A stretch of DNA of 54,814 bases, from the NCBI GenBank assembly GCA_031257295.1, contig JAIROX010000002.1, forward strand, positions 1 through 54,814. The letters are read 5' to 3'. Made by a program: the position numbers and the translations under genes. The stretch is from Candidatus Nomurabacteria bacterium. Lineage in GTDB: Bacteria; Patescibacteriota; Saccharimonadia; Saccharimonadales; Saccharimonadaceae. The notes under the pieces were generated by a model that saw only the letters and a program-made list of their open reading frames with translations, did not search any database and was not told where the DNA came from. Below are positions 31,663 to 39,708 of this stretch, piece by piece. Position 1 is the first letter of the stretch, and each line of letters starts with the position of its first letter.

Positions 31663-32271
31663 CTAACCTAAACCGGCGCGCTCTTTGCTAACATGCGCAT
31701 CGTTGGCGCGTGGGTGAAAATCCTTATAATGCTCGTTAAGCTTGCGAATGACTTTTTTAACCAACTTTTCAGGGTCGGACTCAAAAATCACATTGTCCAT
31801 ATTTGGCGCCCAAATGTTCTCAAACAAGGTCTTCGCATAATCCGCCAAACCGCCCGAACCGGTTAAAATACCACAAACTTTTTTAGATTCAAGTGCAGTC
31901 GATAGCTCGTGCAGGCTGCCCATGCGGCCGCCCACCGTAATCACGGCGTCAGAGCTGCGCACCAAGTGCACATCACGCCCCACGTAAGCCATACCCGTAA
32001 AATTGATATAGTCAAACTCAACCGTTGGCAGGCGGTAAACCGAAATATGCTCACGGATGCTTGAGGCCGGCGAAAAACCAACCGACACGCCCTTAGGGTT
32101 TTTTACACTCTTAAAACCTTTGGCTGCAAAATGTGGCAGGCCAACCGTGGCGCCAGTAGTTAAAGTTTCACCATGTTCAGCAACAGCCTTGCCAAGTGCA
32201 TAGGCCAACTCATGGGACTGTTGAACAGTATCACCACTAGCGGCACCGGATATACAAATTTGGTATTTCAT
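31663..32271 (-). CDS. SLOG/LOG-family Rossmann protein (lysine decarboxylase-like)
   Basis: 202 aa. ICISGAASGDT near the start, LTTGATVGLPHFAAKG, SDAVITVGGRMGSLHEL: the Gly-rich nucleotide site and the GGRMGSLHE variant of PGGxGTxxE. SLOG domains bind nucleotides; LOG enzymes hydrolyse nucleoside monophosphates to base and ribose 5-phosphate. That would feed the pentose genes upstream (inference). Overlaps the preceding gene by 1 nt. Confidence 0.8.
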   Translation of the reverse strand: MKYQICISGAASGDTVQQSHELAYALGKAVAEHGETLTTGATVGLPHFAAKGFKSVKNPKGVSVGFSPASSIREHISVYRLPTVEFDYINFTGMAYVGRDVHLVRSSDAVITVGGRMGSLHELSTALESKKVCGILTGSGGLADYAKTLFENIWAPNMDNVIFESDPEKLVKKVIRKLNEHYKDFHPRANDAHVSKERAGLG

Positions 32272-32825
32272 CAGTTATTTTCCTTTTTTGATTTAGAATT
32301 ACTTGCAACCATCATATCATGCTTGAGCTTAGTTGTTAAGATATCCTTGGCACCAAACTGCCGCTCATACCGCGCCACAAGCTCAGCGCCCAAAGCTTCT
32401 TTGAACTCGGCCACAGCCTGTGATCCATACGGGGCACCCGACCGATGGTTGCTCAACGCATCATAAACATTAAACGAAATCACGCCCCCGTCATGCGCCA
32501 CACCCACAAAAAGACTATTTTGCCAAAACTTTGGGAACTCTGGCTTGTCGAATAGCTTCTCAAGAGCCGACTTGTCAAACTTGGCTGTTTTGAGCAGCTG
32601 TTCGAAATCACTGGCAAAACGGTTGTTTAGGGCCTTATATAGTTCTGAGCCAGTAGTGTTAGCTGGATCAAGGCCCAGCTCGAGCATCAACATAGCCATG
32701 CGTTCGTGAATCTCACCGACCAAGCGAGCATCAATCGCCGTGCCACCGCCGCGCTCCTCGAGCATTGACACGGTCAGCTCTAGTGGATGAGCCTCAACGC
32801 CCAATAGCTTTGCTAGGTAGCTCAT
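32271..32825 (-). CDS. Unknown protein of the sugar-phosphate operon
   Basis: 184 aa, soluble, mostly helical, Lys-rich end (SNSKSKKENN). Contains EERGGGTAIDARLVGEIHERM and GVAHDGGVISFNVYDAL. Not recognised. ATG overlaps the pfkB stop by 4 nt and its own stop overlaps the LOG gene by 1 nt, so it is made with them. Confidence 0.75.
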   Translation of the reverse strand: MSYLAKLLGVEAHPLELTVSMLEERGGGTAIDARLVGEIHERMAMLMLELGLDPANTTGSELYKALNNRFASDFEQLLKTAKFDKSALEKLFDKPEFPKFWQNSLFVGVAHDGGVISFNVYDALSNHRSGAPYGSQAVAEFKEALGAELVARYERQFGAKDILTTKLKHDMMVASNSKSKKENN

Positions 32826-33793
32826 CGTAGTTTAGTTTCCTTGGTTGGCATATCATGAAGTTGGACGCCATTCCTCAATATGCCGCTTTGAGCCCCTACG
32901 TGCGATATCACCGATGCGGCGTTAGCGCTAGCAAACAGCACAGCATCTTTTAGGGCTTTACCCTCTACTAACCCAGTCAGCAAGCCCGACCCAAAAGCAT
33001 CACCTGCGCCAGTTCGGTCAACAACTTTCACATCTTCATACAACCCAGCCCGAACCACCGTCTTACCATCCGACACAATCGAACCGTTAGCGCCTGCAGT
33101 TATAGAAATCACCTTGACTAGGTTTAATGCGTGGAAAGCCAGTTCATCCAACGAAGTACCGGCCACAACCTGCTTAGCCTCGTCCATATCACAAATTAAC
33201 ACCTCGACATCTTCAAGCAAGGGCTTGAGCTTGTTTGGATTTTTTAGTTCTAATTCTCCAGGGTTAAACACAACCCTAGCGCCAATCTTGGCACACCTAG
33301 CAAACAGCCGTCTTAGCGTGTCAAGGTCTCCAGACAATGTCGTCACATACACCCAGTCCGGCGATAGGCCGCTAAGTGCATCAATATCTAGGTTCTTAAA
33401 TTCGCCAGCCGCACCGTGATGCACCAAAGCTGCACGCTCGCCTTCGGGCGACAACAATATAACCGAGTGCCCCGTGTGGTGTTCGTGCGAGTATTGCACC
33501 AACTCGCGACTAATGCCTTCACGATCAAGCAAGTCCAGCACGGCCTGGCCAGCCAAGTCGTGACCAATTTCGCCCATATAGCTAACATCCAAGCCGTGCC
33601 TAGCGAAAGTCACAGCGGCGTTCAAAGCACCGCCGCCAATCCCAATGTCGACCCGCTCAACTTCAACCATACTGTCCATTTTAATCTCGGCAAAATCGCC
33701 CTGGTGCCTATCCCGCACTGGCTTAAAAACCGGGCTGTTACTTAAGTATACTTCCTGCAAAGCCGCGCCGACACAAACCACCCGCGCTGGCAT
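32822..33793 (-). CDS. PfkB-family carbohydrate/nucleoside kinase
   Basis: 323 aa. N-terminal IGGGALNAAVTFARHG, C-terminal VDRTGAGDAFGSGLLTGL with catalytic Asp in GAGD. Ribokinase-like fold; substrate could be ribose, a nucleoside or a hexose. In an operon with rpiB and an RPE-like gene, ribose or nucleoside use is the most natural guess. Confidence 0.9.
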   Translation of the reverse strand: MPARVVCVGAALQEVYLSNSPVFKPVRDRHQGDFAEIKMDSMVEVERVDIGIGGGALNAAVTFARHGLDVSYMGEIGHDLAGQAVLDLLDREGISRELVQYSHEHHTGHSVILLSPEGERAALVHHGAAGEFKNLDIDALSGLSPDWVYVTTLSGDLDTLRRLFARCAKIGARVVFNPGELELKNPNKLKPLLEDVEVLICDMDEAKQVVAGTSLDELAFHALNLVKVISITAGANGSIVSDGKTVVRAGLYEDVKVVDRTGAGDAFGSGLLTGLVEGKALKDAVLFASANAASVISHVGAQSGILRNGVQLHDMPTKETKLR

Positions 33794-34437
33794 TAGACAA
33801 CTCCGCGCTTATTAGCCGTTTCGACCAGCGCCTTATACACAGCCGCCGGATCAGATGCGCCATCTATAGCGCTGCCAATATTTATCACGTCAACACCAGC
33901 ACTAGCAATGTTAAACACATTGTCTATTCTAGCACCGCCGTCCCAGCCGATCTCTACAGCCTGATTAATGTTCCTAATCAGGTGCACTTTCTCAAGTTGC
34001 AACAGGCTAGCATGTCCGCCCTGATGTCCTAGGTCACCGCTGAAAATCATAACGTGGTCAACTTGTTCAATATAGTTGCTGTAATTCGCCGGAAAAGTGG
34101 GCTTAAGGATAGCAATGCCAGCTTTAATGCCACCATCCTGAAGCTTTTTGATGGTCGGCAATAGATCCTCTTCTACCTCAGCGTGGAATATGACTAAGCT
34201 TGGTTTAATCTTAAGCAGAGCGTCAATGTGCTTGCTCGGCTCTTTCACCATCATATGTACGTCAGTTTGCCATTCTGTCGGCCACCAAACCTGGCTCTCA
34301 TCGATAGTTTTTACCGGAGCAAACTCACCGTCCGCTATATCAACTTGCACTCGCTCGGCAAACTCGTGCAAGCGCACGACTTTTTCCTTATAAGCCTCGG
34401 CGCTCTCAACTAAAATTGTTGGTGCAATAACCGCCAT
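33793..34437 (-). CDS. Ribulose-phosphate 3-epimerase-like TIM barrel
   Basis: 214 aa, family length. Recognisable VDIADGEFAP, DVHMMVKEP, HAEVEEDL and IGWDGGARIDN. The usual LHxDxMDGxF metal motif reads VQVDIADGEF, so the first His ligand is Gln and Met is Ala; the second His (DVHMMV) and Asp (WDGGA) are kept. Altered metal site means altered substrate or weaker activity is possible; an alternative is hexulose-phosphate synthase or another OMP-decarboxylase-superfamily enzyme. Abuts rpiB. Confidence 0.8.
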   Translation of the reverse strand: MAVIAPTILVESAEAYKEKVVRLHEFAERVQVDIADGEFAPVKTIDESQVWWPTEWQTDVHMMVKEPSKHIDALLKIKPSLVIFHAEVEEDLLPTIKKLQDGGIKAGIAILKPTFPANYSNYIEQVDHVMIFSGDLGHQGGHASLLQLEKVHLIRNINQAVEIGWDGGARIDNVFNIASAGVDVINIGSAIDGASDPAAVYKALVETANKRGVV

Positions 34438-34890
34438 TTAACCTCCCATCTCATCTAACTGATGATTGCGCCTAACAAAACGCGCTGCTGCTGCAAATGG
34501 CGTGGTTAGCCAAGTGTCAACAATATCTTTCCAGGTTGCCTCGTCGTCCTCTAGCACCCGTGCCGGCATACATAACACATTGCTGTCATTATCATTACGC
34601 GTCATACGTGCCTCAACACTATTCCAAACCACCGAAGCACGAATCCCCTTGTAGCGGTTAGCTGCCATGCACATTCCCTGAGCACCGCCGCAAAGCAAGA
34701 CGGCCCGTGTATCGCCGCCTTCAGCCAAAACCGCCAAAGCCGCTTTCCGAGCAAACTGCGGAAAATCATCTTCTGGATTGAGCTCTTTATCACCGACATC
34801 CTTAGCGTCATAACCACGCCCGCGTAGATACCTTAAAACTTCCGCTTTCATCTTAAAGCCGTTATGATCAGCGCCAACAAAAACTTTCAC
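34438..34890 (-). CDS. rpiB: Ribose-5-phosphate isomerase B (RpiB/LacA family)
   Basis: 150 aa. GADHNGFKMK at the N-terminus, LLCGGAQGMCMAANRYKGIRA holding the catalytic Cys (in CGGAQG, usually CGTGxG), and RNDNDSNVLCMPARVL where EHNDANVL is usual. Converts ribose 5-P and ribulose 5-P. The departures in the anion-hole loop and after the phosphate-binding Arg suggest a divergent member; LacAB-like substrate cannot be excluded. 2 nt after gap. Confidence 0.85.
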   Translation of the reverse strand: MKVFVGADHNGFKMKAEVLRYLRGRGYDAKDVGDKELNPEDDFPQFARKAALAVLAEGGDTRAVLLCGGAQGMCMAANRYKGIRASVVWNSVEARMTRNDNDSNVLCMPARVLEDDEATWKDIVDTWLTTPFAAAARFVRRNHQLDEMGG

Positions 34891-34892
34891 TG

Positions 34893-35912
34893 TTATTTAT
34901 CTCCCTTCAGCTTGCCGAAGTCGCTGGCCAATTCCACCAAGCGGCTAGAGTAGCCCCATTCGTTGTCATACCAAGCCACCACTTTTACAAGGTTGTCGCC
35001 CACTACATCTGTTAGGTTCAAGTCAACAATCGCTGAATAGCTATTACCCCGAAAGTCCGAGCTAACTAGTTCATCTTCGGCCACAGCTAGAATTCCCTGG
35101 TAGTAGGACTCGGCTGCCGATTCTTTGAAAACCTTGTTGACATCTTCTTTTGTGACATCTTTTTTAATAAGCGCCGTGATATCCGCCAAGCTCACCACTG
35201 GTGTCGGCACGCGTACACTCAGGCCGTTAAACTTACCTTTCAAAACTGGCAAGGTTAGTGCTGCGGCTTTACTAGCGCCCGTGCTGGTCGGCACGATATT
35301 CTCGGCTGCCGCCCTAGCTTCACGCAGGTCTTTGGCTGGCGCATCTTGCAGGCGCTGGCTAGCTGTGTAGCTGTGCACGGTGGTCATCATGGCTTTTTCA
35401 ATGCCAAAGTTATTCTCTAGCACCGCCATAACTGGCGCAATACAGTTAGTAGTGCAGCTAGCGTTGCTAACTACTTCGTCATCGGCCGTGAGTGCATCTT
35501 CATTCACGCCAAGCACGATGGTTTTAGCACCATCACCCTTGGCCGGTGCCGAAATCACCACTTTTTTAGCGCCAGCCTCAATATGCGCCCTAGCTTTAGC
35601 CGGGTCGGTAAAGGCGCCAGTGCATTCTAGCACTACATCTACACCCAACTCGCCCCACGGCAGTGCCAGCGGATCGGTTTCGGCCAAGCATTTGACAGCT
35701 TTACCATCAATCACCAGCTCATCAAGCGTGTCACTCACACTGACTTCGCGGCCATAAGTACCATAAGACGAATCATATTTAAGCAAGTGAGCAAGTGTCG
35801 CCACGTCCGTTAGATCGTTAATCGCCACCACCTCAACGTCCGAGCGTTGACAAGCAATCTTAAAGCTGCACCGGCCAATCCGTCCGAAGCCATTAATCGC
35901 GATTTTTATCAT
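34893..35912 (-). CDS. gap: Glyceraldehyde-3-phosphate dehydrogenase
   Basis: 339 aa. INGFGRIGR NAD-binding loop, SNASCTTNCIAPV with catalytic Cys, HSYTASQRLQDA with catalytic His, WYDNEWGYSSRLVEL at the end. Glycolytic, NAD-type by the Asp/Leu pattern after the first loop (INDLTD). Heads the six-gene operon gap-rpiB-rpe-like-pfkB-unknown-LOG. TAAAAT at 35944-35949 and GGGGG before the ATG are the likely promoter and Shine-Dalgarno. Confidence 0.97.
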   Translation of the reverse strand: MIKIAINGFGRIGRCSFKIACQRSDVEVVAINDLTDVATLAHLLKYDSSYGTYGREVSVSDTLDELVIDGKAVKCLAETDPLALPWGELGVDVVLECTGAFTDPAKARAHIEAGAKKVVISAPAKGDGAKTIVLGVNEDALTADDEVVSNASCTTNCIAPVMAVLENNFGIEKAMMTTVHSYTASQRLQDAPAKDLREARAAAENIVPTSTGASKAAALTLPVLKGKFNGLSVRVPTPVVSLADITALIKKDVTKEDVNKVFKESAAESYYQGILAVAEDELVSSDFRGNSYSAIVDLNLTDVVGDNLVKVVAWYDNEWGYSSRLVELASDFGKLKGDK

Positions 35913-35970
35913 AAGCTTAAGCCCCCTAATTACCCTTACGTTTATTTTAGACGTTTTTTGGTAAAAAGTA

Positions 35971-36006
35971 AAATAAAAAGAGCCCCCAGCGTATAGCCGA
36001 GGGCTC
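35971..36006 (-). terminator. Intrinsic terminator after the small membrane protein
   Basis: GAGCCC...GGGCTC stem with inner CGGC/GCTG pairing, followed on the minus strand by TTTTTATTT. Confidence 0.85.
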
Positions 36007-36027
36007 AGGTACCATCACCTATTAACT

Positions 36028-36330
36028 TTATCGAAACCTTATGTAATCGATAAGGCTTGACACGGCGAACACTACAAGCATCGCGAGTGCCACCACACCA
36101 CATCCGATAGCAATTGCTATCATAATCAGTAGGGGCAATAATGTAATAACTAGTGTAGCTATTGCAATTGTCCATAATAGCGTAAACCTAACGTCATCGG
36201 AAATCGTCGGTGCGAACAATACAGCTATAAAAACAGCAGCCATAGCCACATAAAACAGTCCGCCTATATTTACGGTTGTTCCTGTCTTTTTTTCATCACT
36301 GTCACCAGCCTTAACCTTTATATCAAACAT
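36028..36330 (-). CDS. Small hydrophobic membrane protein
   Basis: 100 aa. After a hydrophilic N-terminus (MFDIKVKAGDSDEKKTG) come three or four tightly spaced membrane helices (LFYVAMAAVFIAVLF, FTLLWTIAIATLVITLL, IAIGCGVVALAMLVVFAV). Not recognised. GAAGGAGG precedes the ATG. Preceded by a ~270-nt leader with attenuator-like hairpins, so its expression is probably conditional. Confidence 0.75.
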   Translation of the reverse strand: MFDIKVKAGDSDEKKTGTTVNIGGLFYVAMAAVFIAVLFAPTISDDVRFTLLWTIAIATLVITLLPLLIMIAIAIGCGVVALAMLVVFAVSSLIDYIRFR

Positions 36331-36515
36331 GCTGCCTCCTTCGCCCAGAATCTGGGCAATAAAACTAAATATCAGACTGAAAAACTCAGTCCAACCCTAG
36401 TCTTAGTGACCAGAACACCAGGCGAAGCTATGCATAAAGTAACAAAAAAACCGCAAATCTATAGATAGATGGTACCACTAAAGTACTCCTGACACTTCTA
36501 AGCCATAGAGCTTTT

Positions 36516-36555
36516 TGTGAAAACAAAAAGCCTACATATGTAGGCGCTAGCCTAC
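36516..36555 (-). promoter_or_regulatory. Terminator/antiterminator-like switch in the leader
   Basis: On the minus strand GTAGGC (36555-36550), GCCTAC (36545-36540) and GTAGGC (36535-36530) occur in order. Segments 1-2 pair with a TAGC loop, segments 2-3 pair with an ATAT loop and are followed by TTTTTGTTTT, i.e. a terminator. The two hairpins share segment 2 and are mutually exclusive, the design of an attenuator. A further hairpin (GCTTTTTGT/ACAAAAAGC) follows. The gene-free stretch 36331-36677 is this leader plus the promoter. Confidence 0.65.
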
Positions 36556-36602
36556 CCTTAGAATAGCCAATTACTGCACGACATTTTCTGCCGTACACTG
36601 AC

Positions 36603-36631
36603 ATTGTAGCATAAGTGCCTTAAAAAGTCAA
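36603..36631 (-). promoter_or_regulatory. Promoter TTGACT-17-TGC-TACAAT
   Basis: -35 complement of 36626-36631, -10 complement of 36603-36608; nearly the same sequence as the promoter at 45388-45416 over -35, spacer ends and -10. Start ~36596. Confidence 0.8.
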
Positions 36632-36677
36632 TAGCTAAACGCTATTCCGCGCTTTTTACGGCAAACTTCATCTGTAA

Positions 36678-37208
36678 TTATTGCTCGTCCCAGCGACGGA
36701 TAGCCTCGGCAATTACCTTCTTGGCTTCGTCTAGGCCCTCAAAACCCTTAACGGTCGTGCTGCCGGGCTTTTTGAGGTCTTTGTAATGGTTAAAGTGGAA
36801 CTCAAGTTGCTTGATCAACTGGCTAGGCAGGTCTTCCAACTTTTCGTACGGATTACCCGTGCTGCGGTCGTCGGCTGGCACAGCAATAATCTTATCGTCA
36901 ACCTCGCCGTCATCCTCAAACTTCATCACACCAAGCACCTTAGCCTCCAAGAACACCCCTGTGGTTAGCTTTTCCGGTGCCACCAGTAGTACATCCAGTT
37001 CATCGCCATCTTCGTCTAGCGTCTGCGGAATGAAGCCATAATTTGTTAACTTCGGGAAAGCGCTCGGTTCAATGCGATCAACCATAAAACAAGCCAAGTC
37101 GCGTCGCCATTCAATTTTTTGGATACTCCCAGCCGGAATCTCAATCACTACGTTAATATCACCATTTTCATAGTCGCCAGGTTTCAGAATCTTATTAAAA
37201 TCTGCCAT
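36678..37208 (-). CDS. ppa: Inorganic pyrophosphatase (family I)
   Basis: 176 aa from the ATG at 37208, after AAGGGAGAT; the ATG at 37283 lies beyond the promoter and is rejected. Motifs ENGDINVVIEIPAGS, RIEPSAFPKLTNYGFIPQTLDEDGDELDVLL (with the metal-binding DEDGDELD, usually DGDxxDxxV), VPADDRS. Hydrolyses PPi in the cytoplasm. Confidence 0.95.
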   Translation of the reverse strand: MADFNKILKPGDYENGDINVVIEIPAGSIQKIEWRRDLACFMVDRIEPSAFPKLTNYGFIPQTLDEDGDELDVLLVAPEKLTTGVFLEAKVLGVMKFEDDGEVDDKIIAVPADDRSTGNPYEKLEDLPSQLIKQLEFHFNHYKDLKKPGSTTVKGFEGLDEAKKVIAEAIRRWDEQ

Positions 37209-37232
37209 ATTATCTCCCTTAGTTATTGCACC

Positions 37233-37256
37233 CATTTTATCACAAGCTGGTACAAT
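37233..37256. promoter_or_regulatory. Compact divergent promoter ppa / alpha-beta hydrolase
   Basis: Minus: TGA-TAAAAT (complement of 37233-37241) for ppa. Plus: TGG-TACAAT (37248-37256) ending 6 nt before the hydrolase ATG at 37263. The two extended -10 elements lie within 24 bp. Confidence 0.65.
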
Positions 37257-37262
37257 GGAACT

Positions 37263-38063
37263 ATGTTGGGTAGGTTTATTCACAAGACTTTGGGCGTGCC
37301 GTACAAACTGGCGGTGCCGATTGATGTGCGCCGCAAAACTGAAGACGCCACGGTGTTGTTTCTACACGGCATTGCGGCCACTAGCAGCACTTGGCGCGAG
37401 TTGGTTGGCGAACTAAAGAAGGATCCGGCCTTTGACGCAGTGCGTCTAACCAGCGTCGACCTGCTTGGTTTTGGCAAGTCGCCAGCGCCAGGTTGGCTAG
37501 GCTACACCGTTAACGACTACCTACGCGCTCTGCGTCGTACCACCAGGAGCTTGAAGATAACCGGCCCAATTTATATTGTCGGGCACTCAATGGGCTCGCT
37601 ACTAGCCACCGACTATGCTGCTCGGTATGGCGATGCTAGCGCATTACTTTTAATTTCTCCACCGTTCATGCGGCCCGAAGAGCAGCGTGTCCCAGCTGAT
37701 AAGCTCTACGCAATGGCACTTGATAATCTCAAAAAAGCTGCCCAAACTAACAGCGGCAAAAAAGCCGGTAAAGTTGTTGAAAAGTTCACTAGCTTTGAAG
37801 TTAAGTACACTAGTACGCCAGCTTTTAGGCGCAGCATGGACCAAGTGGTGCTGAAAGGTCACGCATGGCAGGAAGCAAAAAAACTAGAGGTCCCCGTGGT
37901 GTTAGTTCATGGCAGGTTCGATTCGGTGGTTAGCCGCTCGAACCTGGTGAAACTAGCTAAGCTGCCGCATATTAGTTTAGCTGAAAGCGCTAATGGGCAC
38001 AGTATTAGCCAGCGACGACGACCATTCGTCGTTAAGCAGCTGAAAAAGTTAATTGCTCATTAG
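37263..38063 (+). CDS. Alpha/beta hydrolase
   Basis: 266 aa from ATG 37263 (leaderless, 6 nt after TACAAT); an in-frame ATG at 37119 lies in ppa and upstream of the promoter. FLHGIAATSSTW oxyanion region, nucleophile elbow GHSMGS, acid Asp in VHGRFDSVV, His in ANGHSIS: a complete triad. Substrate unknown; ester or epoxide hydrolase or esterase. Its 3' end overlaps trxB, transcribed from the other strand, by 15 nt. Confidence 0.9.
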   Translation: MLGRFIHKTLGVPYKLAVPIDVRRKTEDATVLFLHGIAATSSTWRELVGELKKDPAFDAVRLTSVDLLGFGKSPAPGWLGYTVNDYLRALRRTTRSLKITGPIYIVGHSMGSLLATDYAARYGDASALLLISPPFMRPEEQRVPADKLYAMALDNLKKAAQTNSGKKAGKVVEKFTSFEVKYTSTPAFRRSMDQVVLKGHAWQEAKKLEVPVVLVHGRFDSVVSRSNLVKLAKLPHISLAESANGHSISQRRRPFVVKQLKKLIAH

Positions 38064-38957
38064 GTATCTGTTGATGGCCCTAGCAGCCGTGGCGCCCTCA
38101 CCGGCGGCCGCCACTACCTGCTTGGTTGATCCAGCCCGGATGTCACCAGCCAAGAACACTCCCGGGAGGCTGGTTTGCAAGCTATCATCTGCCTGGATAT
38201 AACCAAACTTATCTAGCTCCACACCGGAATCTTTTAGGAATTCACTAGCCGGGTGAATGCCAGCAAAGATAAACACTCCGTCAACTGGCACAACCTCACC
38301 GTTCACCTTTAGGCCCGTTACATGGCCATTTTCGCCAACAATCTCTTCGGTTACGGCTTGCTCATGCACGGTGATCTCACCTTTAGCTACATAGTCTTGC
38401 AGCTTTTCCTGTAATATCTTCTCGGCCCGCACCTGGCTGCGCGCAAAAATCTCTACCGGCCCGGCCGCAAAACGGGTCAGAAAGACCGCTTCTTGCACAG
38501 CCGAATTAGCTCCGCCCACCACGGCAATTTTCTTGCCTTCGTAAAATGCACCGTCACAAGTGGCGCAATAGTGCACGCCTTTTCCCTTGTATTCGTCTTC
38601 ACCCGGCACACCAAGCTTGTTGTACGTCCAGCCTGTTGCTAGCAGCACGGCTTTAGTTTCAACCTTTTCACCGTCAACGGTCAAGGTCTTCTTATCGCCA
38701 CCTACTGCTAGTTTAGTAACCTCGCCATATTCGAGCTTAGCGCCAAACCTTTCAGCTTGCTCGCGCATGCGCCTTGATAGCTCCACGCCCGATATACCCT
38801 CTGGAAAACCCGGAAAATTATCTATCTGGTCGATGGTAGCAACCTGGCCGCCAAAATTGGTCTTTTCGTAAACAGTAGTGTCTACACCGTCGCGGGCCGC
38901 ATAGATCGCCGCGCTAAGCGCCGCTGGCCCAGAACCGACTATAACTAATTCTTTCAC
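38049..38957 (-). CDS. trxB: Thioredoxin reductase
   Basis: 302 aa from a GTG at 38957 that shares one base with the TAG of the FKBP gene; this start begins VKELVIVGSGPAALSAAIYAARDG, the FAD motif. CATC redox pair near residue 131 and GGANSAVQEAVFL (NADPH motif), C-terminal GVFLAGDIRAGSTKQVV. Reduces thioredoxin with NADPH. Thioredoxin itself is not in the window. Confidence 0.93.
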   Translation of the reverse strand: MKELVIVGSGPAALSAAIYAARDGVDTTVYEKTNFGGQVATIDQIDNFPGFPEGISGVELSRRMREQAERFGAKLEYGEVTKLAVGGDKKTLTVDGEKVETKAVLLATGWTYNKLGVPGEDEYKGKGVHYCATCDGAFYEGKKIAVVGGANSAVQEAVFLTRFAAGPVEIFARSQVRAEKILQEKLQDYVAKGEITVHEQAVTEEIVGENGHVTGLKVNGEVVPVDGVFIFAGIHPASEFLKDSGVELDKFGYIQADDSLQTSLPGVFLAGDIRAGSTKQVVAAAGEGATAARAINRYLMSN

Positions 38958-39700
38958 TACTTTTCCTCGTTTTGGTAGCCCATCATTTCGCAAATGCTCT
39001 GGGCTGTCATGTTGTATTGCGCCGCGCTAGATTCATAAGCCTTCAGACAAAGCGCCATGGTGCCCTTGGGGAATGGAATGTCGGCAACTTTAGGGATGGC
39101 CATCACGATAAACCTAAGTGGAGTGTTTGGCGGGATATAGCCGTCCTTGCCCTTTTCGCCCTGGCCGCTTGCACCGTAGCCCTTATCGGCCGGCATAGTT
39201 ATTTCACGCACGCCGCCAACCTTCATGCCAATCACGCCTTCGTTCCAGCCAGTGATATAACTGCCACTACCCGGCAAGGGCAACTTCAGCGACTCACCCT
39301 CAAATGATGAATCAAAGACTTTTTCATCCGGTAGCCAGCCGATATAGTACATGCTGTAATCTTTAAATTCTTTCGTAACTTCCGTGCCATCGCCAGTTTT
39401 CAAGTCGCGGGTTTTGAGCTCGGTTACAGCCGCAGCATTAAACGATTTTGCTTCGTCTTTATAAGCTTTGAATTCTTCGTAGTACTTGGCAGAAAGCTCG
39501 GCGGCTTGCTTCTTTTCTTTATCCTGGCGCTCGCTAACTTTGGCGTTTAGGTCAGCTTGGTATTTTTCAGCCAGTGCCGCCTCTTCAGTGCTATTTTTGT
39601 TACCTAAAATCATCACCACATACAGCCCGATAGTGCTCACCACCATCAAAAATGCTATAAGCCCCACTGCTATTCTTGTACTTGTTTTTGTTGTACTCAC
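38957..39700 (-). CDS. FKBP-type peptidyl-prolyl isomerase, membrane-anchored
   Basis: 247 aa, GTG start 39700 with AGGAG. One helix at 12-32 (VGLIAFLMVVSTIGLYVV), coiled-coil linker rich in Lys/Glu, then an FKBP domain (~105-220: MYYIGWLPDEKVFDSSF, ITGWNEGVIGMKVGGVREITMPADKGYG, PPNTPLRFIVMAIPKV). Anchored outside, likely helping exported proteins fold. Sits between pheT and trxB. Confidence 0.9.
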   Translation of the reverse strand: MSTTKTSTRIAVGLIAFLMVVSTIGLYVVMILGNKNSTEEAALAEKYQADLNAKVSERQDKEKKQAAELSAKYYEEFKAYKDEAKSFNAAAVTELKTRDLKTGDGTEVTKEFKDYSMYYIGWLPDEKVFDSSFEGESLKLPLPGSGSYITGWNEGVIGMKVGGVREITMPADKGYGASGQGEKGKDGYIPPNTPLRFIVMAIPKVADIPFPKGTMALCLKAYESSAAQYNMTAQSICEMMGYQNEEK

Positions 39701-39708
39701 ACTTACTC

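Noticed and set aside
37119-37262. 48-residue N-terminal extension of the alpha/beta hydrolase
   Set aside because: It overlaps ppa and lies upstream of the -10 box; the family start begins at 37263.
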